30,764 nucleotides of DNA from an uncultured Oscillospiraceae bacterium. GTDB taxonomy: Bacteria > Bacillota > Clostridia > Oscillospirales > Oscillospiraceae. The first letter of the stretch is position 1, and each line of letters starts with the position of its first letter. The stretch spans positions 1-30,764 of the forward strand of contig CAJUEC010000031.1 of the NCBI GenBank assembly GCA_910585155.1, given 5' to 3'. Below the pieces are notes generated by a model. The model saw only the letters and a program-made list of their open reading frames with translations. It was not told the origin of the DNA and did not search any database. The translations under genes and the position numbers were made by a program. Below are positions 22,453 to 29,333 of the stretch, piece by piece.

Positions 22453-23928
22453 TTGGAAAACAAACTGTATGAGGATATCGCCCAGCGCACCCAGGGCGAC
22501 ATCTATATCGGCGTGGTGGGCCCGGTGCGCACCGGGAAATCCACCTTCATCAAGCGGTTCATGGAGACCCTGGTGCTGCCCAAGATCGAAAACAACTTCC
22601 TCCGGGACCGGGCCCGGGATGAGCTGCCCCAGAGCGGCTCCGGCCGGGTGGTGATGACCGCCGAGCCCAAGTTTGTCCCCGAGGACGCGGTGGAGATGGC
22701 CATGGAGGACGGGGGGGTGTTCTCCGTCCGGCTCATCGACTGCGTGGGCTACATGGTGCCCAGCGCCCTGGGCCAGATGGACGGGGAGCAGCCCCGGATG
22801 GTCACCACCCCCTGGTTCGACCACGAGATCCCCATGACCCAGGCGGCGGAGTACGGCACCCAGAAGGTGATCACCGACCACTCCACCATCGGCATCGTGG
22901 TCACCACCGACGGCTCTGTCACCGACATCCCCCGGGAGGACTACCTGGAGGCGGAGGAGCGGGTGATCAGCGAGCTGAAGGGGCTGGGAAAGCCCTTTAT
23001 GGTGCTGCTCAACTCCGCCCAGCCCTACGGCGAGCGGGCCCAGACACTTCAGGCGGACATTGCCGAGCGCTACAACGTGACCTGCCTGGCGGCCAACTGC
23101 CTCACCCTGGACGAGGGGGCGGTGAGCGAGATCATCCAGGCGGTGCTCCACGAGTTCCCCCTGAAGCAGATGGACCTGTTCCTGCCCCCCTGGGTGGACG
23201 TGCTGCCCTTCGACCACCCCATCAAGAGCGGGCTGTACGCCATGATCCGGGAGGAGACGGCGGAGCTGATGCGCCTGCGGGACGCGGAGGGGGCGGTGCT
23301 GGCCATGGGGGACCGGGAGGAGGTGAGCTCCGCCGTCCTCAACCGGATGGACATGGGCAGCGGGGTGGTCACCGCCACCCTGGAGCTGCCCCGGGGGCTG
23401 TTCTACTCCACCGTGTCCGAGCGGTGCGGGCTGGAGATCCGGGATGACGGCGATCTGATCTACCAGCTCACCCAGATGGCGGCCATGAAGCGCAGCTATG
23501 AGAAGGTGGAGGAGGCCCTCCATCAGGTGGAGGACACGGGCTACGGCATTGTCATGCCCGACCCGGAGGAGATGACCCTGGAGGAGCCGGAGATCGTCAA
23601 GCAGGGGGGACGGTACGGCGTGCGGCTCAAGGCGTCCGCGCCCTCCATCCACATGATGCGGGCGGATATCAAGACGGAGGTGTCCCCCATCATGGGCACC
23701 GAGAAGCAGTCGGAGGAGATGGTGGACTACCTGCTGCGGCAGTTCGAGGGAGACACGGGGAGAATCTGGGATTCCAACATCTTTGGCCGCTCCTTCCACG
23801 AGCTGGTGGGGGAGGACCTGAACGGCAAGCTCAAGCGGATGCCCGAGGAGGCCCGGGAGAAGCTGCGGGAGACCCTCCAGCGGATCATCAACGAGGGGTC
23901 CGGGGGGCTGATCTGCATCATTTTATAG
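22453..23928 (+). CDS. spoIVA: SpoIVA, spore coat basement-layer ATPase
   Basis: SpoIVA polymerises around the forespore using ATP and forms the base of the coat. The 491-residue length matches B. subtilis SpoIVA (492). The N-terminus EDIAQRTQGDIYIGVVG leads into Walker A GPVRTGKST (23-31, K29); a TRAFAC-like ATPase domain, a middle domain and a C-terminal domain ending GGLICIIL, the part that contacts SpoVM, follow. TTG 22453 is chosen because GAGGAGGG lies seven bases upstream and the family N-terminus starts here; the frame stays open upstream through the palindrome, but that part is not protein-like. A sigma-E promoter precedes it and a bidirectional terminator follows. Confidence 0.97.
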   Translation: MENKLYEDIAQRTQGDIYIGVVGPVRTGKSTFIKRFMETLVLPKIENNFLRDRARDELPQSGSGRVVMTAEPKFVPEDAVEMAMEDGGVFSVRLIDCVGYMVPSALGQMDGEQPRMVTTPWFDHEIPMTQAAEYGTQKVITDHSTIGIVVTTDGSVTDIPREDYLEAEERVISELKGLGKPFMVLLNSAQPYGERAQTLQADIAERYNVTCLAANCLTLDEGAVSEIIQAVLHEFPLKQMDLFLPPWVDVLPFDHPIKSGLYAMIREETAELMRLRDAEGAVLAMGDREEVSSAVLNRMDMGSGVVTATLELPRGLFYSTVSERCGLEIRDDGDLIYQLTQMAAMKRSYEKVEEALHQVEDTGYGIVMPDPEEMTLEEPEIVKQGGRYGVRLKASAPSIHMMRADIKTEVSPIMGTEKQSEEMVDYLLRQFEGDTGRIWDSNIFGRSFHELVGEDLNGKLKRMPEEAREKLRETLQRIINEGSGGLICIIL

Positions 23929-23941
23929 TTAACGCAGTTGA

Positions 23942-23972
23942 AAAGCGCCTGGTGAGCAGCACCAGGCGCTTT
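23942..23972. terminator. Bidirectional terminator between spoIVA and the Crp-type gene
   Basis: A perfect 13-bp stem (23942-23954 with 23960-23972) with a 5-nt loop. It has A residues on one side and T residues on the other, so it can stop both the rightward spoIVA transcript and the leftward regulator transcript. Confidence 0.88.
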
Positions 23973-24581
23973 CTACTCGTCAAGAGCCAGCGCCTCCAGG
24001 CCCGCCCGGTCCAGAACGCTGACCGAGCGGTAGCCCAGCGCCACCAGCCTCAGCTGGGCCAGCTCCCCCAGCACCCGGCTCACCGTCACCCGGGACAGGC
24101 CCACCGCCTGGCCGATGCCCTCGTGGGTGGCGCGGAGGGCGGCGCCCTCCGCCGGGGGCTGGTCCAGCAGCCACCGGGCGATTTTTTGCCGGGCGGGCAG
24201 GGAGGCCGACCCCACGTGGCCGGACAGCAGCCGCACCGTCCGGGCCAGGTACTGGAGCATGGGCACGGCCAGCTCCGGGCGGCGCTGGAGGGCGGCGTCC
24301 AGCTGCCCCCGGTCCACGGTGAGGATGAGGCAGTCCTCCAGGGCCATGGCGGAGGTGACCCGGGGACAGCCGTCAAAAAAGGACGCCTCCCCCATCAGGT
24401 CGCCGGCGCGGTGGACGGTGAGCACCCGCTCCTCCCCGGAGGGGGTGCTGATGAAGCTGCGCACCGAGCCGGCGGCCAGACAGTAAAAGCAGTCCGGGTG
24501 GGTGCCCTGCAGGTAGATCAGCTGCCCGGCCCGGTATCTCCGGGGCGGGCGGCCCTCGGCCAGAAGGGTCCAGTCTGCCAT
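23973..24581 (-). CDS. Crp/Fnr-family transcriptional regulator
   Basis: A 202-residue protein on the minus strand, the only clear leftward gene in the window. Residues about 10-115 form the cyclic-nucleotide-binding beta roll (YLQGTHPDCFYCLAAGSVRSF, GDLMGEASFFDG); residues about 125-195 are the winged helix with recognition segment HEGIGQAVGLSRVTVSRVLG (153-172). The effector is unknown; it lacks the N-terminal Fe-S cysteine set of FNR. ATG at 24581 has AAAGGAGG upstream on the minus strand. It is transcribed away from leuC from a shared 136-bp gap, so it could regulate itself or the leu genes. Confidence 0.9.
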   Translation of the reverse strand: MADWTLLAEGRPPRRYRAGQLIYLQGTHPDCFYCLAAGSVRSFISTPSGEERVLTVHRAGDLMGEASFFDGCPRVTSAMALEDCLILTVDRGQLDAALQRRPELAVPMLQYLARTVRLLSGHVGSASLPARQKIARWLLDQPPAEGAALRATHEGIGQAVGLSRVTVSRVLGELAQLRLVALGYRSVSVLDRAGLEALALDE

Positions 24582-24606
24582 GGGCGCCCCTCCTTTCTTC
24601 TTTAAG

Positions 24607-24635
24607 ATTGTATCATACTTTACATTTCTCGTCCA
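24607..24635 (-). promoter_or_regulatory. Promoter of the Crp/Fnr gene (minus strand)
   Basis: On the minus strand: TGGACG (24630-24635), 17 bp, TACAAT (24607-24612). The dyad TGTA-N8-TACA (24610-24625) overlaps the -10 side and could be an operator. A rightward -10 for leuC may be CATAAT at 24646-24651, but I found no good -35 at a normal distance. Confidence 0.55.
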
Positions 24636-24717
24636 GGGCTTCTGGCATAATGATGTCATCGATTTTCCCCCGCCGGTGGCGGGAATCCAGAAAAACGCTG
24701 TTTAGGAGGAATGCGTT

Positions 24718-25977
24718 ATGGGCATGACCATGACCCAGAAGATTTTGGCCCGCTGCGCCGGGCTGGACCGGGTGGAGGCCGGGCAGCTCATTGAGGGGCG
24801 GCTGGACCTGGTGCTGGGCAACGACATCACCACCCCGGTGGCCGTCACGGAGTTTGAAAAGGCGGGGCTGTCCTCCGTGTTCGACAAGGGCAAAATCGCC
24901 ATCGTGCTGGACCACTCCACCCCCTGCAAGGACATCAAATCCGCCCAGCTGTGCGCCGTGTGCCGGGAGTTTGCCCGGAAGCACGATGTCACCCACTTCT
25001 ACGACGTGGGCCAGATGGGCATTGAGCACGCCCTGCTGCCGGAAAAGGGCCTGGCCGCCCCCGGGGAGGTCATCATTGGGGCGGACTCCCACACCTGCAC
25101 CTACGGGGCGCTGGGGGCCTTCTCCACCGGCGTGGGCTCCACCGACATGGCGGCGGGGATGGCCACCGGGCTGGCCTGGTTCAAGGCGCCCTCCGCCATC
25201 AAGGTGAATCTGGTGGGGAAGCTGGGCCCCTATGTCAGCGGCAAGGACGTGATTCTCCGCCTCATCGGGATGATCGGGGTGGACGGCGCGCTGTACCAGT
25301 CCCTGGAGTTTGGGGGGGAGGGGGCGGCGTCGCTGGAGATGGACGACCGCTTCACCATCTGCAATATGGCCATCGAGGCCGGGGCCAAGAACGGCATCTT
25401 CCCGGTGGACGGCAGGACGCTGGACTATCTGAAGGGCCGGGTCAGCCGGGCGTTCACCGCCGTTGAGGCCGACCCGGACGCCCGGTATACCCGGGAAATC
25501 ACCATCGACCTGTCCGCCCTGCGGCCCACGGTGGCCTTCCCCCACCTGCCCTCCAACACCAAGACGGTGGACGAGGCGGCGGGCAAGCCCATCCAGCAGG
25601 TGGTCATCGGCTCCTGCACCAACGGGCGGCTGAAGGACCTGCGGGAGGCGGCGGCCATCCTCCGGGGCCGCAAGGTGGCCGATGGGGTGCGGTGCATCGT
25701 CATACCCGCCACCCAGCAGATCTACCTGGACGCCATGGCCGAGGGGCTGGTGGCCGACTTCATCCAGGCGGGCGCGGTGGTGTCCACCCCCACCTGCGGG
25801 CCCTGCCTGGGGGGGCACATGGGGGTGCTCAGCGACGGCGAGTGGGCCGTCTCCACCACCAACCGCAACTTTGTGGGACGCATGGGCCCCACCAGCTCCA
25901 TGATCGTCCTGGCCAGCCCCGCGGTGGCGGCGGCCAGCGCCGTGGCGGGGGCCATCGCCGACCCGGCGGCACTGTAA
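24718..25977 (+). CDS. leuC: 3-isopropylmalate dehydratase, large subunit
   Basis: LeuC and LeuD together convert 2-isopropylmalate to 3-isopropylmalate in leucine synthesis. The 419-residue protein is the shorter (archaeal/clostridial, HacA-like) type. [4Fe-4S] ligands are C300 (GSCTNGR) and C360 and C363 (TCGPCLGG). Other signs are GADSHTCTYGALGAF and DHSTPC. ATG 24718 has AGGAGGA upstream. No leader peptide, T-box or clear attenuator lies before it. leuD follows after 14 bp. leuA is not in the window. Confidence 0.94.
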   Translation: MGMTMTQKILARCAGLDRVEAGQLIEGRLDLVLGNDITTPVAVTEFEKAGLSSVFDKGKIAIVLDHSTPCKDIKSAQLCAVCREFARKHDVTHFYDVGQMGIEHALLPEKGLAAPGEVIIGADSHTCTYGALGAFSTGVGSTDMAAGMATGLAWFKAPSAIKVNLVGKLGPYVSGKDVILRLIGMIGVDGALYQSLEFGGEGAASLEMDDRFTICNMAIEAGAKNGIFPVDGRTLDYLKGRVSRAFTAVEADPDARYTREITIDLSALRPTVAFPHLPSNTKTVDEAAGKPIQQVVIGSCTNGRLKDLREAAAILRGRKVADGVRCIVIPATQQIYLDAMAEGLVADFIQAGAVVSTPTCGPCLGGHMGVLSDGEWAVSTTNRNFVGRMGPTSSMIVLASPAVAAASAVAGAIADPAAL

Positions 25978-25991
25978 GGGAGGGAAAACAC

Positions 25992-26477
25992 ATGAAAATT
26001 TACAAATACGGCGACAATGTGGACACCGACGTCATCATCCCCGCCCGGTACCTCAACGCCCCGGACGAGAAGTCCCTGGCCTCCCACTGCATGGAGGACA
26101 TCGACGGGGACTTTGCCTCCACCGTGGAGGCGGGGGACATCGTGGTGGGAGGCGGCAACTTCGGCTGCGGCTCCAGCCGGGAGCACGCGCCGCTGGCCAT
26201 CAAGGCCTGCGGGGTGAAGTGCGTCATTGCCCGCAGCTTCGCCCGCATCTTCTACCGCAACGCCATCAACATCGGCTTCCCCATCCTGGAGTGCCCGGAG
26301 GCGGTGGACGGCATCAATCCCGGGGATCAGGTGTCCGTGGACTTTCAGAGCGGGGCCATCGTCAACGAGACCACGGGGAAAACCTTCCAGGCCGCGCCCT
26401 TCCCGGCGTTCGTCAACGGGATCATTGAAAACGGCGGGCTGCTGAAGTCGCTGAAGGCCAGGGGGGTGGCGAAGTAA
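25992..26477 (+). CDS. leuD: 3-isopropylmalate dehydratase, small subunit
   Basis: A 161-residue swivel-domain subunit that completes the LeuC active site. It starts MKIYKYGDNVDTDVIIPARY and carries GGNFGCGSSREHAP (53-66), the substrate-binding signature, and SFARIFYRNAINIG. GGGAGGG lies upstream of ATG 25992. The TAA stop shares one base with the next small gene. Confidence 0.95.
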   Translation: MKIYKYGDNVDTDVIIPARYLNAPDEKSLASHCMEDIDGDFASTVEAGDIVVGGGNFGCGSSREHAPLAIKACGVKCVIARSFARIFYRNAINIGFPILECPEAVDGINPGDQVSVDFQSGAIVNETTGKTFQAAPFPAFVNGIIENGGLLKSLKARGVAK

Positions 26478-26797
26478 TGGCGGCCATTGTGATCAGCATG
26501 GATTCCCGGAAAATGGAGAATCCTGATTTAGATATCCGCTACATTTTGCCGGACCGCATTGAGGAGTGGTCGGGAGGCGCGGTAGCGGATGATGGTTATG
26601 ACTATGTGGACGAGGCGGGACACGTCTTGGGCGTGTGGCTGGAGACCGGGGACGCGCAGGCGTGGTGGCCCAGGATCGTGGAATTGCTGAAAACGGAGCA
26701 ATTTTGTGACAACGATCTGTCCAAGAGCGCTCTGGTGCTGATTTCTGAGGAGTCCGGCGCGGAGTTTACCCAATGCCGGCAGGTCTGGCCGGAATGA
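26477..26797 (+). CDS. Small unknown protein between leuD and leuB
   Basis: I do not recognise this 106-residue protein with confidence. It is acidic, with no membrane segment and no signal peptide. Notable pieces are SRKMENPDLDIRYILPDRIEE, a DDGYDYVDEAG stretch and a tryptophan-rich middle (AQAWWPRIVELL). Small proteins of this look occur in clostridial genomes, sometimes as immunity-type proteins, but this is only resemblance. Its start overlaps the leuD stop by one base; its own ribosome site is weak, so coupled translation is likely. It is AT-richer than the leu genes, which suggests later arrival in the operon. leuB starts 19 bp after its stop. Confidence 0.6.
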   Translation: MAAIVISMDSRKMENPDLDIRYILPDRIEEWSGGAVADDGYDYVDEAGHVLGVWLETGDAQAWWPRIVELLKTEQFCDNDLSKSALVLISEESGAEFTQCRQVWPE

Positions 26798-26816
26798 AAG
26801 ATAAGGGGTGTTTGCA

Positions 26817-27893
26817 ATGAACTACAAGGTTGCCCTCATCCGGGGCGACGGCATCGGCCCGGAGATCGTCAGCGAGACGGTGAAGGTCATCGACAGGGTG
26901 GGGGAGAAATTCGGCCACACCTTTGAATACACAGACGTGCTGCTGGGGGGCTGCGCCACCGACGCGGTGGGGGTGAGCTACCCGGAGGGCACGGCGGAGC
27001 TGTGCAGATCCTGCGACGCGGTGCTGCTGGGGGCGGTGGGCGGCCCCAGGTGGGGCAGCGACAGGCCCGCCCAGCAGCGCCCGGAGACCGCCCTGCTGGC
27101 CATCCGCAAGGACCTGGGGCTGTACGCCAACCTGCGCCCCGCCGCCCTGCGCCCCGCCCTGGCCGACGCCTGCCCGCTGAAAAAGGAGACGGCGGAGAAG
27201 GGGATCGACCTGCTGATGGTGCGGGAGCTCACCGGGGGCATCTATTTTGGCAAGCGGGACAGGTACCAGACCGAGGACCGGGGGGTGGAGTGCACCGACC
27301 TGATGGCCTACTCCGAAAAGGAGATTGAGCGCATCGGCCGCCGGGCCTTCGAGATGGCGCGGCTGCGCCGGAAAAAGGTGTCCAGCGTGGACAAGGCCAA
27401 CGTGCTGGAGACCTCCCGGCTGTGGCGGTCGGTGATGCACCGGCTGGCGCAGGAGTACGCCGATGTGGAGTATGAGGACGTGCTGGTGGACAACTGCGCC
27501 ATGCAGCTGGTGCGGGACCCGGGGCAGTTCGACGTGGTGGTCACCGAAAATATGTTCGGGGATATCCTGTCCGACGAGGCCTCCATGGTCACCGGGTCCA
27601 TCGGCCTGCTGCCCTCCGCCTCCATGGGGGACGGGGCTCCGGCGCTGTACGAGCCGATTCACGGCTCCGCCCCGGACATCGCGGGGCAGGACAAGGCCAA
27701 CCCCATCGCCACCATCCTGTCCGCCGCCATGATGTTCCGGTACTCGTTCCAATTGGCGGAGGAGGCGGACGCCATCGAGCGCGCCGTGGACCAGGCGCTG
27801 GCCGACGGCTGGCGCACCGCCGACATCGCGGGGCCGGGGGAGAAGGTCATTGGGACGCGGAAGATGGGCGAGGTCATCCGGGACAATCTCTGA
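26817..27893 (+). CDS. leuB: 3-isopropylmalate dehydrogenase
   Basis: LeuB oxidises and decarboxylates 3-isopropylmalate to 2-oxoisocaproate with NAD. The 358-residue protein has RGDGIGPEIV, the substrate arginines in DLGLYANLRP and VRELTGGIYFG, the metal-site stretch ENMFGDILSDEASM and the NAD loop EPIHGSAPDIAGQDKANP. I chose ATG 26817 with AAGGGGTG upstream; an in-frame ATG nine bases earlier fits the spacing less well. With leuC and leuD it gives two consecutive steps of leucine synthesis. Confidence 0.95.
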   Translation: MNYKVALIRGDGIGPEIVSETVKVIDRVGEKFGHTFEYTDVLLGGCATDAVGVSYPEGTAELCRSCDAVLLGAVGGPRWGSDRPAQQRPETALLAIRKDLGLYANLRPAALRPALADACPLKKETAEKGIDLLMVRELTGGIYFGKRDRYQTEDRGVECTDLMAYSEKEIERIGRRAFEMARLRRKKVSSVDKANVLETSRLWRSVMHRLAQEYADVEYEDVLVDNCAMQLVRDPGQFDVVVTENMFGDILSDEASMVTGSIGLLPSASMGDGAPALYEPIHGSAPDIAGQDKANPIATILSAAMMFRYSFQLAEEADAIERAVDQALADGWRTADIAGPGEKVIGTRKMGEVIRDNL

Positions 27894-27939
27894 GGTTCTT
27901 TTGAATACAAAGCACAGCTTCTGAGGGGAAACGGCATCT

Positions 27940-28326
27940 ATGAAAAATTACACCCAGGTCTATGTAAAAAACAGCATGGAGGCGGCGGAGACCTATTGCA
28001 GAGCATTTGGCGCGGAGATAACATTTGAAATCAAACATGATAGCGGGACCGCCTACGAGCATTGTGAATTGTCGGTGGATGGCGAGGGCTTTCTGGCCAT
28101 CGGGGAGGCAAAAAATCCCTGTGATGTGGCTGTGGTCCACCAGATGAAATGGGAGACAATGACCTTTAATGTGTTTGAGATGGGGACCGAGGAGCGGGTC
28201 CGCAATGCGTTGGAGGTTTTGCGTGACGGAGGCGTTGTCATCGAGGAGATCCATGCGCTGCCGTGGAGCAAATGCTGCGCCACTGTTATTGATCGGTATG
28301 GCGTATGCTGGTGGGTTTCAATTTAG
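27940..28326 (+). CDS. VOC-fold (PhnB/glyoxalase-like) protein
   Basis: A 128-residue protein of the vicinal oxygen chelate superfamily, PhnB-like type: it opens with YVKNSMEAAETYCRAFGAE (the first beta-alpha unit), carries GEGFLAIGEAK in the middle and ends in DRYGVCWWVSI, a common closing strand. The substrate is not predictable; many are unassigned. GAGGGG lies 11 bases before ATG 27940. Like the small gene before leuB, it is visibly AT-richer in codon use than its neighbours. Its 3' end runs close to the coaX-like promoter (28342-28370). Confidence 0.75.
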   Translation: MKNYTQVYVKNSMEAAETYCRAFGAEITFEIKHDSGTAYEHCELSVDGEGFLAIGEAKNPCDVAVVHQMKWETMTFNVFEMGTEERVRNALEVLRDGGVVIEEIHALPWSKCCATVIDRYGVCWWVSI

Positions 28327-28341
28327 CGGGCAAGAAAGCGG

Positions 28342-28370
28342 GTGACAGGAGGGCGGAAAGGGTGTATAAT
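28342..28370 (+). promoter_or_regulatory. Sigma-A promoter of the CoaX-like gene
   Basis: GTGACA (28342-28347), a 17-bp spacer, TATAAT (28365-28370). It gives a very short leader before AAAGGAGAG and ATG 28395. Confidence 0.75.
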
Positions 28371-28394
28371 ACCGGTGGAAAGGAGAGAGACGAC

Positions 28395-29168
28395 ATGATC
28401 CTGGCCATCGACATCGGCAACATCCGCACCACCGTCGCCCTGTTCACGGAGGAGGGGGGACTGTCCTTCCAGTCGGAGCTGGAGACCGACGCCAAAATGA
28501 CCGACGACCGCTGCGCCATCGACCTGATGGGGGTGTTCGCCCTCTACCGGGCGGACCTGGGCGGGGTGGACGGGGCCATCTTGTCCAGCGTGGTGCCCCC
28601 CATCACCGGCGCCTATGCCCGCACCCTGCGCCGGCTCACCGGAAAGCCCCCTCTGGTGGTGGGGCCGGGGCTGAAAACCGGGCTGAACATCAGGGCGGAG
28701 GTCCATGACCAGCTGGGCAGCGACATCGTGGCCTCCTGCGTGGCCGCCGCCGCCCTGTATCCCGCCCCCGCCATTGTCATCAACTCCCGCACCGCCGTGA
28801 CCTTCTCCTACCTCAGCGAGCGCGCCTTTGAGGGCTGCGCCATTATGCCCGGGGTGGACATCGCCCTGGAGGCCCTGTCCCGGAACGGGGCCCAGCTGCC
28901 CCAGATCGGCCTGGCCCAGGTGGACACGCCTTTGGGCCGCAACACGGTGGACTCCATGCGGGCGGGGGTGCTGTACGGCTACAGCGGCGCCTTTGACCGG
29001 GTGATCGAGTCGCTGGAGGAGGCCGCCGGGGCCAAGGCCGCCGCGGTGGTGGCCACGGGGGGCCGGGCGCCCGCCCTGTACCGGCTGTGCCGCCGGGAGA
29101 TCAAATACGACCACGACCTGCTGGTGAAGGGGCTGTACCACCTCTACCGCAGGAATACCCGGCGCTGA
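28395..29168 (+). CDS. CoaX-like protein (type III pantothenate kinase family), altered motifs
   Basis: A 257-residue ASKHA-fold protein clearly related to CoaX, which phosphorylates pantothenate in CoA synthesis. Retained: DIGN (6-9), GPGLKTGLNI (90-99), D110 in LGSD, a PG-x-x-x-x-LEAL stretch (152-161), GRNTVDSMRAGVLYGY (181-196) and ATGG (220-223). Changed: the usual GADR lacks its Arg (GSDI), and the phosphate-loop motif, normally DFGTAT, reads NSRTAV (130-135), losing the Asp and Gly. DIGNTN has become DIGNIR. It may be a weak, altered or non-catalytic paralog. A terminator follows. ATG 28395 has AAAGGAGAG upstream. Confidence 0.8.
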   Translation: MILAIDIGNIRTTVALFTEEGGLSFQSELETDAKMTDDRCAIDLMGVFALYRADLGGVDGAILSSVVPPITGAYARTLRRLTGKPPLVVGPGLKTGLNIRAEVHDQLGSDIVASCVAAAALYPAPAIVINSRTAVTFSYLSERAFEGCAIMPGVDIALEALSRNGAQLPQIGLAQVDTPLGRNTVDSMRAGVLYGYSGAFDRVIESLEEAAGAKAAAVVATGGRAPALYRLCRREIKYDHDLLVKGLYHLYRRNTRR

Positions 29169-29177
29169 GCGCCGCTG

Positions 29178-29212
29178 CGCCCCGTCCGCTTCGGCAGACG
29201 GGGCGGTTTTTT
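29178..29212 (+). terminator. Rho-independent terminator after the CoaX-like gene
   Basis: A nine-pair stem (29178-29186 with 29197-29205), further pairs around a TTCG loop, then G and six T residues (29207-29212). Bases 29213-29272 are AT-rich with no gene. Confidence 0.9.
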
Positions 29213-29272
29213 GCCGGATATGCAACCTGGTTTTGTTGGAATTGCAAAAACTTCGGAAATTCTCCAAAATAC

Positions 29273-29303
29273 CCTTGCATTCCTGCAAGGCTGAGAATAT
29301 AAT
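29273..29303 (+). promoter_or_regulatory. Sigma-A promoter with overlapping dyad, aminotransferase gene
   Basis: TTGCAT (29275-29280), 17 bp, TATAAT (29298-29303). A perfect 7-bp dyad (CCTTGCA at 29273-29279 and TGCAAGG at 29284-29290, four bases apart) overlaps the -35 box and spacer, where a repressor could block RNA polymerase. Confidence 0.78.
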
Positions 29304-29333
29304 GTGCAGGAAACAACTTTTGGAGGGATCACC

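Noticed and set aside
24640..24717. T-box or leader-peptide attenuator for leuCDB
   Set aside because: The gap is too short for a T-box; there is no TGGTACC-like site, no run of Leu codons and no terminator hairpin before leuC.
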